DNA of 64,000 nucleotides from CAYVRJ01 sp964453645 (GTDB lineage: Bacteria; Bacillota; Clostridia; Christensenellales; JAWKQI01). Where the stretch lies: assembly GCA_964453645.1 (NCBI GenBank), contig CAYVRJ010000008.1, positions 54,433 to 118,432 on the forward strand, read 5' to 3'. Of this stretch, positions 6,629 to 14,296 are shown one piece after another (within the stretch, counting starts at the first letter, position 1; every line of letters starts with the position of its first letter). The notes under the pieces are model-generated. The model was not told the origin of the DNA, searched no databases, and was given only the letters and a program-made list of their open reading frames with translations. A program made the position numbers and the translations under genes.

Positions 6629-8164
6629 ATGGAGAAGGTTTTGGTAATCGGTTCGGGGCCCATCACAGCAGGTCAAGCGGTGGAGCTTGATTATGCAGGC
6701 ATTCACGCCATCCTCGCCTTAAAGGAAGAAAACGTGCAGACGGTGGTGCTCAACTCCAATGCAGCATCGGTGATGACGGACAGAGCCTTTGCCGATACCG
6801 TATACATCGAACCGGTGACCCTTCACAACATTTTGCGCATCGTGGAGATCGAGCGCCCACAGGGTATTATCGCCTCCCCTGCCGGCATCTTGGGGTTTAC
6901 CCTGATGCAGGAGCTGAAAAACCGAGGAGATTTAGACAAACTGGGTGTGGTTTTCTTAGATGAACCCACGGTGATGAAACACTACGGCAACAAAGCCTCC
7001 ACCCTGCACTCCCTGTCCCGGCTGCAAATACCCGTGCCCAAGAGTGCAACGGCAACAACACAAAACGAAGCCATTGAAGCTGCGAACAATTTGGGATACC
7101 CCGTATTTGTCCGTCCCACTCTCTTAAAAGATTCTCAAGGGGCACAGGTGATTTACGACGAATCCGAATTACTTGCCTTTATTTCCACCAATATGACCTT
7201 GTCCCCCACCCACCCCCTGCTCATCGATCAGTTTATCGTGGGTAAGGAAGTGGAACTGGACGGGGTTTCGGACGGCACAGACGTGTTTATTGGGGGGATC
7301 GTGGAGCACATCGAGGGCACAGGGGTGCACTCCTGCGACTCCATTGCCGTATACCCCACCCAAACCATCAACCCCCGCATCGTTCAAACAATTGCCGACT
7401 ACGGCATTCGCATCGCCCGAGAGTTTAAAATTAAGGGTGTGTTTAACATCCAGTTTGCCCTAGATGCATACGACCACATCTATGTGTTGGACATCAACAT
7501 GTCCGCCTCCCGCACCATGCCCGTGTTGTCTAAAGTGCAGCCGGTCAACCTGTTCCGCGTGGCAACTAAGGCAAAGATCGGCATCTCCTTGCGCCAGCAG
7601 GGTTTAAAGACGGGGTTACAAAAGCGCAAAGAAGATTTGGTCACGGTGAAAGCCCCCGTGTTCAGCTTTGCCAGCCAGCGAAACTTGGAGATCTTCCTAG
7701 GGCCTCAGGTGAAATCCACCGGGGAGGTCATCGGCACTGCCAAAACCTATGGCGCTGCCCTGAAAAAAGCGTTTATCGCCTGCGGCATCGGCATCCCCCA
7801 CCGTGCGGTGCTCTTCTCCACCGGCCCCAACGACTTTCCGGGGGTGTACGATTGCGCCATTCAAATGTTTAAGTTGGGGTTGAAAATCTATGCAACCCCC
7901 CGGACGGGTGCATATCTGGAATCCCGGGGCATGGACATTACAGTCATCTCCCACGACAACATCTTTGAATTTTTGTCGGGCAGGGCGGTGGATCTCATCC
8001 TCAACACCCCCACCAAGGGTGAGGAGTTTGCAAAGCGTGGGCTGTTGCTCAGAAAGTATGCGCTGGAGCTGTCTTTGCCCATCGTGACTTCCCTAGACAC
8101 CCTCACCGCCCTCATCTTTGCCATGTGCGACGAAACGCCCCACGAGGACGTTATGACTCTGTAA
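6629..8164 (+). CDS. Half-size carbamoyl-phosphate synthase large-chain-like protein (ATP-grasp plus MGS-like domain)
   Basis: A 511-residue protein equal to about half of CarB (~1,070 residues). Residues 1-110 resemble a pre-ATP-grasp domain (IGSGPITAGQAVELDY, M-T-D-x-x-x-A-D-x-x-Y-I-E-P-V-T) and are closest in style to the N-terminal half of CarB. Residues ~115-350 form an ATP-grasp closer to the C-terminal half (HPLLIDQF, GGIVEHIEGTGVHSCDS, NIQFA, VLDINMSASRT). Residues ~385-500 look like the MGS allosteric domain. The usual Gly-Gly ATP loop is replaced by KDSQGAQ and the metal-binding Glu of LEVNPRASRT is Asp. No carA or second half is nearby. Start is at ATG 6629 behind CGGAGGTG. Placement just before argF suggests carbamoyl phosphate supply, or an allosteric or inactive relative; the function is inference. 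Confidence 0.75.
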   Translation: MEKVLVIGSGPITAGQAVELDYAGIHAILALKEENVQTVVLNSNAASVMTDRAFADTVYIEPVTLHNILRIVEIERPQGIIASPAGILGFTLMQELKNRGDLDKLGVVFLDEPTVMKHYGNKASTLHSLSRLQIPVPKSATATTQNEAIEAANNLGYPVFVRPTLLKDSQGAQVIYDESELLAFISTNMTLSPTHPLLIDQFIVGKEVELDGVSDGTDVFIGGIVEHIEGTGVHSCDSIAVYPTQTINPRIVQTIADYGIRIAREFKIKGVFNIQFALDAYDHIYVLDINMSASRTMPVLSKVQPVNLFRVATKAKIGISLRQQGLKTGLQKRKEDLVTVKAPVFSFASQRNLEIFLGPQVKSTGEVIGTAKTYGAALKKAFIACGIGIPHRAVLFSTGPNDFPGVYDCAIQMFKLGLKIYATPRTGAYLESRGMDITVISHDNIFEFLSGRAVDLILNTPTKGEEFAKRGLLLRKYALELSLPIVTSLDTLTALIFAMCDETPHEDVMTL

Positions 8165-8199
8165 ACAAACACTTTTACTATATAAGGAGAATTTTATAC

Positions 8200-9165
8200 A
8201 TGGACTTATACAGCTATAAACCGCAAAACAAATTTTCGCAAAAGCATATGCTGACGCTTCTTAACTATTCACGGGACGAAATGTTGCAGATCCTCTCTTT
8301 GGCCCTCAAGCTCAAGGCGCAGAACAAGAACGGAATCAAACACCACCTGCTCTCCGGCAAAACCCTTGCCATGATCTTTTCCAAGAGTTCCACCCGCACA
8401 CGGGTTTCCTTTGAGACAGGGTTTTATCAATTGGGGGGGTACCCCATGTTTTTAAGTGCACAGGACATTCAGCTCAACCGGGGAGAGACCATTGCAGATA
8501 CGGCTAAAACCCTCTCCCGCATGGTGGACGGCATTATGATCCGCACCTTTGCCCAAAAGGACGTGGACGATCTGGCTAAATACGGCAGTGTTCCCGTGAT
8601 TAACGCCCTCACCGACGACTATCACCCCTGCCAGGCTTTGGCCGATCTGCTCACCTACTTTGAACACAAGGGAGATTTTAAGGGTAAACTGTGTTTTGTT
8701 GGAGACGGCAACAACGTGGCGAATTCCCTGATGATCGGCTGCTTAAAGGTTGGTTTGGATTTTGCAGTGGCAACACCCCCCGGTTATGAGGTGAACTCCG
8801 CACTGGTGGAGCAATGCCGTGAAATCGCAGCCGTGAGCGGCAGCACATTAACGGTCACCCACTCCCCCCAGGAAGCGGCAAAAGATGCCGATTGCATCTA
8901 TACCGACGTGTGGGCCAGCATGGGTCAGGAAGGTGATGCGATAGAAAAACATAAGGCGTTTGGCGGGTTTCAAGTAAACGAAGAGCTGTTTGCAAACGCC
9001 AAGGGTAACGCTGTATTCATGCACTGCCTGCCCGCCCATCGGGGAGAAGAGGTCTCTGCCGATGTGATCGACGGCAAGCGCAGCGTGGTGTTTGACGAAG
9101 CGGAAAACCGCCTCCACGTGCAAAAGGCCTTGATGGTGCTGCTCATGGGGGACAAGCATGAATAA
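8200..9165 (+). CDS. argF: Ornithine carbamoyltransferase
   Basis: A 321-residue transcarbamylase. Carbamoyl-phosphate binding is marked by SKSSTRTRVSFE, the ornithine-binding side by DYHPCQALADLLT, and the catalytic loop by MHCLPAHRGEEVS. It joins ornithine and carbamoyl phosphate to citrulline. AAGGAGA lies ten bases before ATG 8200; the longer open frame upstream overlaps the preceding gene in another frame and is not used. argG and argH are not in the window, so citrulline-to-arginine steps are encoded elsewhere. The stop region overlaps the next gene by eight bases. Confidence 0.95.
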   Translation: MDLYSYKPQNKFSQKHMLTLLNYSRDEMLQILSLALKLKAQNKNGIKHHLLSGKTLAMIFSKSSTRTRVSFETGFYQLGGYPMFLSAQDIQLNRGETIADTAKTLSRMVDGIMIRTFAQKDVDDLAKYGSVPVINALTDDYHPCQALADLLTYFEHKGDFKGKLCFVGDGNNVANSLMIGCLKVGLDFAVATPPGYEVNSALVEQCREIAAVSGSTLTVTHSPQEAAKDADCIYTDVWASMGQEGDAIEKHKAFGGFQVNEELFANAKGNAVFMHCLPAHRGEEVSADVIDGKRSVVFDEAENRLHVQKALMVLLMGDKHE

Positions 9166-9673
9166 AATCGAGTTTCGCAAAGCACAACCCGAGGATATTC
9201 CCGCAATTTTGGAAATAACCAAAAAGGCGTTCACCCAATATGCAGACACCATTAAAAACCAAAACGTTGCTGCTCTCACCGAATCTCGGGAGAGCGTTGC
9301 CTTTGATATGGAGCACAAACACATCTACGTCTGTTTGGTGGACGGTTCACTGGTGGGTTCGGTGCGGTTCGAGGTGCTTTCGCAAAACATTGCCTATCTA
9401 TCCCGCTTTGCAGTGGATCCGGAGATTCAGTCGCTGGGTATTGGCGGGTTGCTTTTGGAAAAGGTGCGCCTGGAGTGCCTAAACTTAGGTGTGCGGGCAA
9501 TCACCCTCTACACCGCTTCTAAGATGCGCTCTACCGTTGCGTTTTATTTAAAAAATGGCTACTACATCCACAATATCACCAAGAACCGGGAGTACATCCG
9601 GGCGTTCATGGTGAACGAGCTGACAGAAATGGACGAAATGTTTGATTATGAGGCCATTGTGGGGGATAAATAA
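9158..9673 (+). CDS. GNAT-family N-acetyltransferase, possible N-acetylglutamate synthase
   Basis: A 171-residue single GNAT domain. Acetyl-CoA binding is suggested by A-V-D-P-E-x-Q-S-L-G-I-G-G-L-L-L-E, followed by a Y-T-A-S-K-M-R-S-T-V-A-F-Y-L-K-N-G-Y tail typical of the fold. It overlaps argF by eight bases, which indicates co-translation. The operon has argC, argB, argD and argF but neither argA nor argJ. A GNAT protein at this place is therefore a reasonable candidate to make the N-acetylglutamate that starts the pathway. The domain assignment is firm; the substrate is inferred from context. Confidence 0.82.
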   Translation: MNKIEFRKAQPEDIPAILEITKKAFTQYADTIKNQNVAALTESRESVAFDMEHKHIYVCLVDGSLVGSVRFEVLSQNIAYLSRFAVDPEIQSLGIGGLLLEKVRLECLNLGVRAITLYTASKMRSTVAFYLKNGYYIHNITKNREYIRAFMVNELTEMDEMFDYEAIVGDK

Positions 9674-9713
9674 CCTCATATCCATCGAACACAGTTACAA
9701 ATGTTACTCACGA

Positions 9714-9770
9714 AGGGTGCAGGGACAATGTCCCTGCCGTGGGGGTATAAGGGGGACGAGTAGTCCCCCT
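9714..9770 (+). repeat. GC-rich hairpin-module repeat, copy 2 (short)
   Basis: GCAGGGACAATGTCCCTGC (9719-9737) and a GGGGGAC/GTCCCCC hairpin with GAGTA-type loop (9750-9770) repeat two modules of the elements at 2136-2251 and 38598-38672 in the same order. It lies between the GNAT gene and the NIL-ferredoxin gene. Confidence 0.8.
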
Positions 9771-9809
9771 TGGCTGACCCAAACAATAAATCTGTACGGA
9801 GGTGTACAT

Positions 9810-10232
9810 ATGCTGCTGAAAACAGGATTACTCTTTCCCGCAAAAAAAGCGGGTAAACCGGTCATATCCGATTTAGTACGCGTTTACGATATCGAATTTA
9901 ATATCTTGCAATCTAAAATCGTTCCCGGCCAAACAGGCCGCATGATCATCGAACTGTCGGGCGAAGACAAAGCCATCGCCGACGGACTCGAGTACTTAAA
10001 ATCTCAGGGTGTCACCGTCATCGAACTCAACGAATCGGTGCACCGAGTGGAAGAAAAATGTGTCAACTGCGGTGCGTGTACCGCAGTGTGCCCCTCGGGC
10101 GCATTGTTTATGAACAGTGAACACTACTTGGAACTCAACCAAGAGGCATGCCTCATTTGCAACGCCTGTGTGGCTGCCTGCCCCATGCGGGCACTGATCT
10201 CCCAGGAAGATAAACTCAACGTTGACTTTTGA
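9810..10232 (+). CDS. NIL domain-ferredoxin protein, homocysteine-forming sulfur transfer (MA1822 type)
   Basis: A 140-residue protein. Residues 1-75 are a NIL domain (SKIVPGQTGRMIIELSG, LKSQGVTVIEL). Residues 76-140 carry two 4Fe-4S motifs, CVNCGACTAVCP and CLICNACVAACP. This architecture matches MA1822 of Methanosarcina acetivorans, which works with a DUF39 protein to convert aspartate semialdehyde and sulfide to homocysteine in anaerobes. The start is ATG 9810 behind CGGAGGTG; the longer frame upstream runs through a hairpin repeat. It overlaps the UPF0280 gene by 11 bases, and the DUF39 partner is at 30437-31585. Confidence 0.85.
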   Translation: MLLKTGLLFPAKKAGKPVISDLVRVYDIEFNILQSKIVPGQTGRMIIELSGEDKAIADGLEYLKSQGVTVIELNESVHRVEEKCVNCGACTAVCPSGALFMNSEHYLELNQEACLICNACVAACPMRALISQEDKLNVDF

Positions 10233-10944
10233 TTTTACAAACCGCAGAGAATATTGGCGGGAGATGGGCCAATACGAAAACGGCTTCACCGCAACACACG
10301 GTTATGCCGGATTGTTTGTGTTGGCTCCCAAGGAATTACAACCCATAGCCAACACTTCCCTCAAAAAATACTACGGTCAAATCCAAGAAGCCATCCGTGC
10401 TAACCCACTGTTTGAAACTTCGCTAAAACCCATAGAGATGGATTGTCCCTCAGAAATTGCAACCCAAATGAAACAGGCTGCCAAACGTGCAGGCGTTGGC
10501 CCTATGGCCGCCGTGGCCGGTGCTGTCGCCCAATGGGTGGGCAAAGATTTGCTGGCCCACACCTCCGAAGTGTTTGTGGAAAACGGTGGGGATATCTACT
10601 TATCCTCCCGTGCCCAGCGAACCGTTGGGGTGTATGCGGGGGATTCGGTTTTGTCCATGCGGGCGGGAATTGTGTTGCCCCCTGGGGAATGGGGCGTGTG
10701 TACCTCCGCCGGAAGGTTTGGTCACTCCAAAAGCTTCGGCAAGGCCCACGCTGCTCTTTGTGTTGCCAAAGATACCGCCCTTGCGGACTGCTGCGCCACT
10801 GCCCTTGGCAATGCCATTCAAACTTGGAACGATTTAGAAGGGGCACTGGAGCAGATTTGTGCCATTCAGGGGATTGTGGGGGCACTGGCCATCATCGACG
10901 ACCACATCGGTTATGCCGGAGAGATTCGTGTGGTTGGGTTATGA
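10222..10944 (+). CDS. UPF0280 (COG2122) family protein, sulfide assimilation accessory (MA1715 type)
   Basis: A 240-residue ApbE-like fold protein. Recognisable segments are GPMAAVAGAVAQWVGKDLL, VENGGDIYL and TSAGRFGHSKSFGKAHAA, followed by A-D-C-C-A-T-A-L-G-N-A. The archaeal relative MA1715 promotes sulfide assimilation into homocysteine alongside MA1821 and MA1822. The 11-base overlap with the NIL-ferredoxin gene fits a shared role. The biochemical reaction of the family is not settled. ATG 10222 lies inside the previous gene. Confidence 0.82.
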   Translation: MTFDFTNRREYWREMGQYENGFTATHGYAGLFVLAPKELQPIANTSLKKYYGQIQEAIRANPLFETSLKPIEMDCPSEIATQMKQAAKRAGVGPMAAVAGAVAQWVGKDLLAHTSEVFVENGGDIYLSSRAQRTVGVYAGDSVLSMRAGIVLPPGEWGVCTSAGRFGHSKSFGKAHAALCVAKDTALADCCATALGNAIQTWNDLEGALEQICAIQGIVGALAIIDDHIGYAGEIRVVGL

Positions 10945-11029
10945 ATTTTATATGAAATATTCTCAAAGAAAGTGTATTTAAAAGCCAAAGAAGTGTATAT
11001 TATACATATACAAATGCGAATGAGGTATT

Positions 11030-11713
11030 ATGGAAAAGTTTGTCGAAATCGAGACCCACATACATACAGTCCCGGTGAGCCCTTGCAGTTATTTACAGCC
11101 CGAGGACATCGTCGATTTTTATAAAAAACACAACTACTACGGCATCATTCTCAGCAATCACTTTCTTCCCAGCATTTTTCCCAAACAGCTTCGGAGCTGG
11201 GAGTCTAAAGTGGATTATTTCTTAAAAGATTATTATACAGCTAAGAAGTTGGGAGAAGCAAAGGGGCTGAACGTTTTTTTAGGCATGGAGATCAACTTGT
11301 CGGGCACGGTGTGCGACTTTTTAATCTTTGGTCTAACCGAAGAGTTTCTCTATGCCCATGAAAATTTTTATGACCTATCCCTGCCCCAACTGTTTGCGCT
11401 GTTCCACGGGCAGGACATGCTTATGTTTCAGGCACACCCCTATCGGTATGGCCTAGAACCTTGCGATCCCGAGTACTACCACGGCATCGAAGTGTTTAAT
11501 GCCCACCCTAGGCACCCCTCTCGCAACCAAATGGCCATCAAGTTTGCCAAGGAGAACAATTTGTGGCTCTCGTCGGGCAGCGATGCCCACTCCTACGAGG
11601 ATATGGGGCGAAGTGGCATCATGCTGCCCCCTGTTACAAACACCCAAGAGGTGTGCCAGTACTATCGAAAAAACGGTTCCCCCGAGCTGATCATCGTGTG
11701 TGAGGGCGTATGA
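11030..11713 (+). CDS. PHP-domain metal-dependent phosphoesterase
   Basis: A 227-residue protein beginning VEIETHIHTVPVSPCSYL. H-x-H is the PHP metal motif, and S-N-H-F, G-M-E-I-N, QAHPYR and SGSDAHSYEDMGRSG complete the usual nine-ligand pattern. PHP proteins include histidinol phosphatases and nucleotide phosphoesterases; the substrate here is not evident. It overlaps the next gene by four bases (ATGA), so the two phosphoesterases are made together. A GAGG site precedes ATG 11030. Confidence 0.85.
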   Translation: MEKFVEIETHIHTVPVSPCSYLQPEDIVDFYKKHNYYGIILSNHFLPSIFPKQLRSWESKVDYFLKDYYTAKKLGEAKGLNVFLGMEINLSGTVCDFLIFGLTEEFLYAHENFYDLSLPQLFALFHGQDMLMFQAHPYRYGLEPCDPEYYHGIEVFNAHPRHPSRNQMAIKFAKENNLWLSSGSDAHSYEDMGRSGIMLPPVTNTQEVCQYYRKNGSPELIIVCEGV

Positions 11714-12531
11714 ACAGACGATTCTTTCTTCCCTTCATCCTGTTCGTTCTCCTGATGCTGGCCCACGGTTTTATCGAACCCATGAAAATCTACGGGGATA
11801 TGGTAGAACTTGTAAGCAAAGATGTGCCCGCTAGCTTTGAGGGGTACAAAGTTGCCTATATCACCGATATTCACTCGGGTCCCTTTATGAACAAAAACAG
11901 GCTCATGGCCCTTGCACGGGAAATCAATGAGCAGCAGCCCGACGTTGTTTTGCTGGGGGGCGATTACGTGCGCTACAGCCCTTTTGAATTTAAAGATATT
12001 CAAGATTTTTTAGCTGCATTAAAACCCAAAGACGGAATCTTTTATGTCTTTGGCAACCACGACTATTGGGCGGATATTCTCGTCTGCGCTAAGACATTTA
12101 AAGATGCGGGTGCAACCCTGCTCATCAACAACAGTGCGGCAATTAGCCGGGGGGAGGATAAAATCCTGCTTTTGGGCACCGACGACTTTATCGAGGGCAG
12201 TGTCAGCTTAATGAGCACCTACGAGGGTGTGAACCCCGAGGACTTTGCCATTCTCATGGCCCACAACCCAAAGACCCTGTACTTCCTTCGGGAAAAGTAC
12301 GGCAGTTTAACAGATATCGCCCTCATGGGGCACACCCACGAGGGGCAAGTCTCCCTGTTTGGGTTTTTTAACCCCTTGGGGTTCAACAAATTTCTAAACT
12401 TCTATACCCCCACCCTGCGTGAGTGGGAGGGAATTCAATACATCGTCTCCAACGGGTTTGGCATGTCGGGCGCACCCGTGCGCTTCTTCTGCCCCCCCAC
12501 GTATCACCTGATTACACTGTCCCAGTCGTAA
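11710..12531 (+). CDS. Membrane-anchored calcineurin-like metallophosphoesterase (YkuE/YaeI type)
   Basis: A 273-residue protein. An N-terminal hydrophobic stretch (residues ~4-20) is a likely signal anchor. The metallophosphoesterase blocks follow in order: D-I-H-S-G, GGDYV, GNHDYW, MAHNP and GHTHEGQ. Relatives act outside the membrane on phospholipid-linked substrates such as UDP-diacylglucosamine-like compounds; the substrate here is unknown. It overlaps the upstream PHP gene by four bases and is followed after 21 bases by a zinc-ribbon membrane protein. Confidence 0.88.
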   Translation: MNRRFFLPFILFVLLMLAHGFIEPMKIYGDMVELVSKDVPASFEGYKVAYITDIHSGPFMNKNRLMALAREINEQQPDVVLLGGDYVRYSPFEFKDIQDFLAALKPKDGIFYVFGNHDYWADILVCAKTFKDAGATLLINNSAAISRGEDKILLLGTDDFIEGSVSLMSTYEGVNPEDFAILMAHNPKTLYFLREKYGSLTDIALMGHTHEGQVSLFGFFNPLGFNKFLNFYTPTLREWEGIQYIVSNGFGMSGAPVRFFCPPTYHLITLSQS

Positions 12532-12552
12532 AAATAATAGGAGGAATGAGAT

Positions 12553-12921
12553 ATGAAGTTTTTGCAAAAGCTGTTCTACGGCCGCAATGGCCCCGACGTG
12601 TTGGGTATGGCGGTATTGGTGTTTGGTTCGGTGATCTCGTTTTTTCCATACGGAGAGTTTGGCACGCTAATCACCTTGGCATACACTGTCTTTCGCATGT
12701 TTTCAAGGAATGTGGAAGCCCGGAGGAGAGAAAACATAGCCTTTGTGAGCTTTTTTATCAACATCAAAAACTACTTCAAGGGGTTTTCCAAAAACAACGA
12801 TCCAACCCACAAAACCTATTGCTGCTCTCGCTGTTTGCAGCAACTCCGGGTGCCCGTGGGCAAGGGCAAAATTGCCATCACCTGTTCCCGGTGCGGAAAT
12901 AAATTCATCAGACAAACTTAA
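12553..12921 (+). CDS. Small membrane protein with C-terminal zinc ribbon
   Basis: A 122-residue protein of unknown function. Residues ~16-55 contain two hydrophobic segments. A charged Arg/Lys region follows, and residues ~89-118 hold a C-S-R-C / C-S-R-C pair with the spacing of a zinc ribbon. GGAGG lies ten bases before the ATG. The three-gene run with the PHP and metallophosphoesterase genes, ending at a hairpin, suggests one transcription unit. Confidence 0.75.
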   Translation: MKFLQKLFYGRNGPDVLGMAVLVFGSVISFFPYGEFGTLITLAYTVFRMFSRNVEARRRENIAFVSFFINIKNYFKGFSKNNDPTHKTYCCSRCLQQLRVPVGKGKIAITCSRCGNKFIRQT

Positions 12922-12935
12922 AAACAAAGTCGACC

Positions 12936-12966
12936 ATTGCAAGTTAAACGCATTTTAACTTGCAAT
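12936..12966 (+). terminator. Hairpin after the zinc-ribbon gene
   Basis: ATTGCAAGTTAA and TTAACTTGCAAT form a perfect 12-pair stem around a seven-base loop, 15 bases past the stop. The downstream tract TATTGTTATT is U-rich but interrupted. The right arm overlaps a possible prfB promoter (TTGCAA 12960-12965, 17-base spacer, TAAAAT 12983-12988). Confidence 0.55.
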
Positions 12967-13024
12967 ATTGTTATTGCCAAGATAAAATATTGCATAGAAT
13001 AATAAAAAAGGATGTGAGTACAGT

Positions 13025-14120
13025 TTGATCATTGCAGATGAGCAACAGCGTCTACAGCAAGTGAACGCAAATTTAAACGAGGCAGGTGATGCACTTTGAC
13101 TTGGGTGCACTTGAATCTGAACTGCAAAGCTTAAGGGATAAAACCAACGAAGAGGGGTTTTGGAGCGATATCGCCCTCTCCTCTAAGGTGAACAGACAAA
13201 TTAAAGTCATTGAGGACAAGCTTTTCTCTTTTGCAAAATTAAAGTCTCGGTTGGACGATGTCGGAGTTCTTTTGGAACTTGCGGAGGAAATGGACGATGA
13301 AACCGAATTTAACCACGCAAAGGCAGAAATCACTTCTCTCGAGGGGGAAGTGGAGAAAGTCCGTCTAAAGGCCCTGCTCAAAGGCCCCTACGACTCCAAC
13401 AACGCAATTCTCTCCCTCCACGCCGGAGCGGGGGGCACCGAAGCACAGGATTGGGTCTCCATGTTATACCGCATGTACACCCGGTATTGCGAGCGCAACG
13501 GGTATGCCGTCACTGTGCTGGATTATCTGGACGGAGACGAAGCTGGCATTAAGAGCGTGACATTCATCGCCAAGGGGTTAAACGCCTATGGATATCTCAA
13601 GGCCGAAAAGGGCGTACACAGGCTGGTGCGCATCTCCCCCTTCGATTCCAACAAGCGCAGGCACACTTCCTTTGCCTCTTTAGACGTTATGCCCGAAATC
13701 GAGGATGATGTTGAGGTGAGTATTTCGGACGACGATTTAAAGGTGGATACTTACCGCTCGTCGGGTGCCGGAGGGCAGCACGTAAACAAAACCGAATCGG
13801 CGGTGCGCATCACCCACATACCCACGGGTATTGTGGTGGCCTGCCAAACGGAGCGCTCTCAAATACAAAACCGTGAGACTTGTATGCGTATGCTCAAGTC
13901 CAAACTCATCGAGCGTGCGGAAGAGGAGCGGTTGTCCAAGATTAGCGATATTAAAGGTGAGATGAAAAAAATCGAATGGGGTTCACAAATTCGCTCTTAC
14001 GTGTTCCACCCCTACAGCATGGTGAAGGATCACCGCACCCTGTGCGAAACGGGGAACGTGACGGCTGTAATGGACGGTGATCTGAGTCAATTTATCAACA
14101 CCTATTTGATTATGTCCTAA
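13025..14120 (+). CDS. prfB: Peptide chain release factor 2 with programmed +1 frameshift
   Basis: The product joins 13025-13096 and 13098-14120, giving about 364 residues, the normal RF2 length. The first frame opens at TTG 13025 and ends after 24 codons at CTT TGA (13094-13099). Skipping one base continues as D-L-G-A-L-E-S-E-L. The stop-codon-recognition tripeptide is in RISPFDSNKRRHTS and the catalytic GGQ in SSGAGGQHVNKTESAVRITH. RF2 recognises UGA and UAA. The in-frame UGA means low RF2 promotes its own synthesis, as known in many bacteria. A gene model from 13086 misses the true N-terminus. Confidence 0.93.
13084..13099 (+). promoter_or_regulatory. RF2 +1 frameshift site
   Basis: AGGTGATGCACTTTGA combines an internal Shine-Dalgarno-like AGGTG with the slippery CTT and in-frame TGA. 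The spacing of five bases between AGGTG and CTT is slightly longer than the classic three. The residues on both sides match the RF2 family without a gap. Confidence 0.88.
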
Positions 14121-14122
14121 TA

Positions 14123-14275
14123 CTAATATCCAATCAATATAGCGCACTATTTTTGGTTAAATCAACGTTCTGCTGTGTTGTCGTCAGTCGCAAGACCACC
14201 AGTATTACTCCCTCTTCCGCCTTGCATAACGTTGATTTTCCTCAAAAATCTTTGCGTTTCTTAATCGGATATTAG
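14123..14275. repeat. 153-bp imperfect long inverted repeat downstream of prfB
   Basis: The outer ends are CTAATATCC and GGATATTAG; the inner ends of the arms are AAATCAACGTT and AACGTTGATTT. Arms of ~47 bases (14123-14169 and 14228-14275) pair at most positions around a 58-base loop. No U-tract follows, so it is not a plain terminator. It may be a small non-autonomous mobile element or a structured RNA. Confidence 0.7.
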
Positions 14276-14296
14276 CATAAACACACGGGGGAATGT

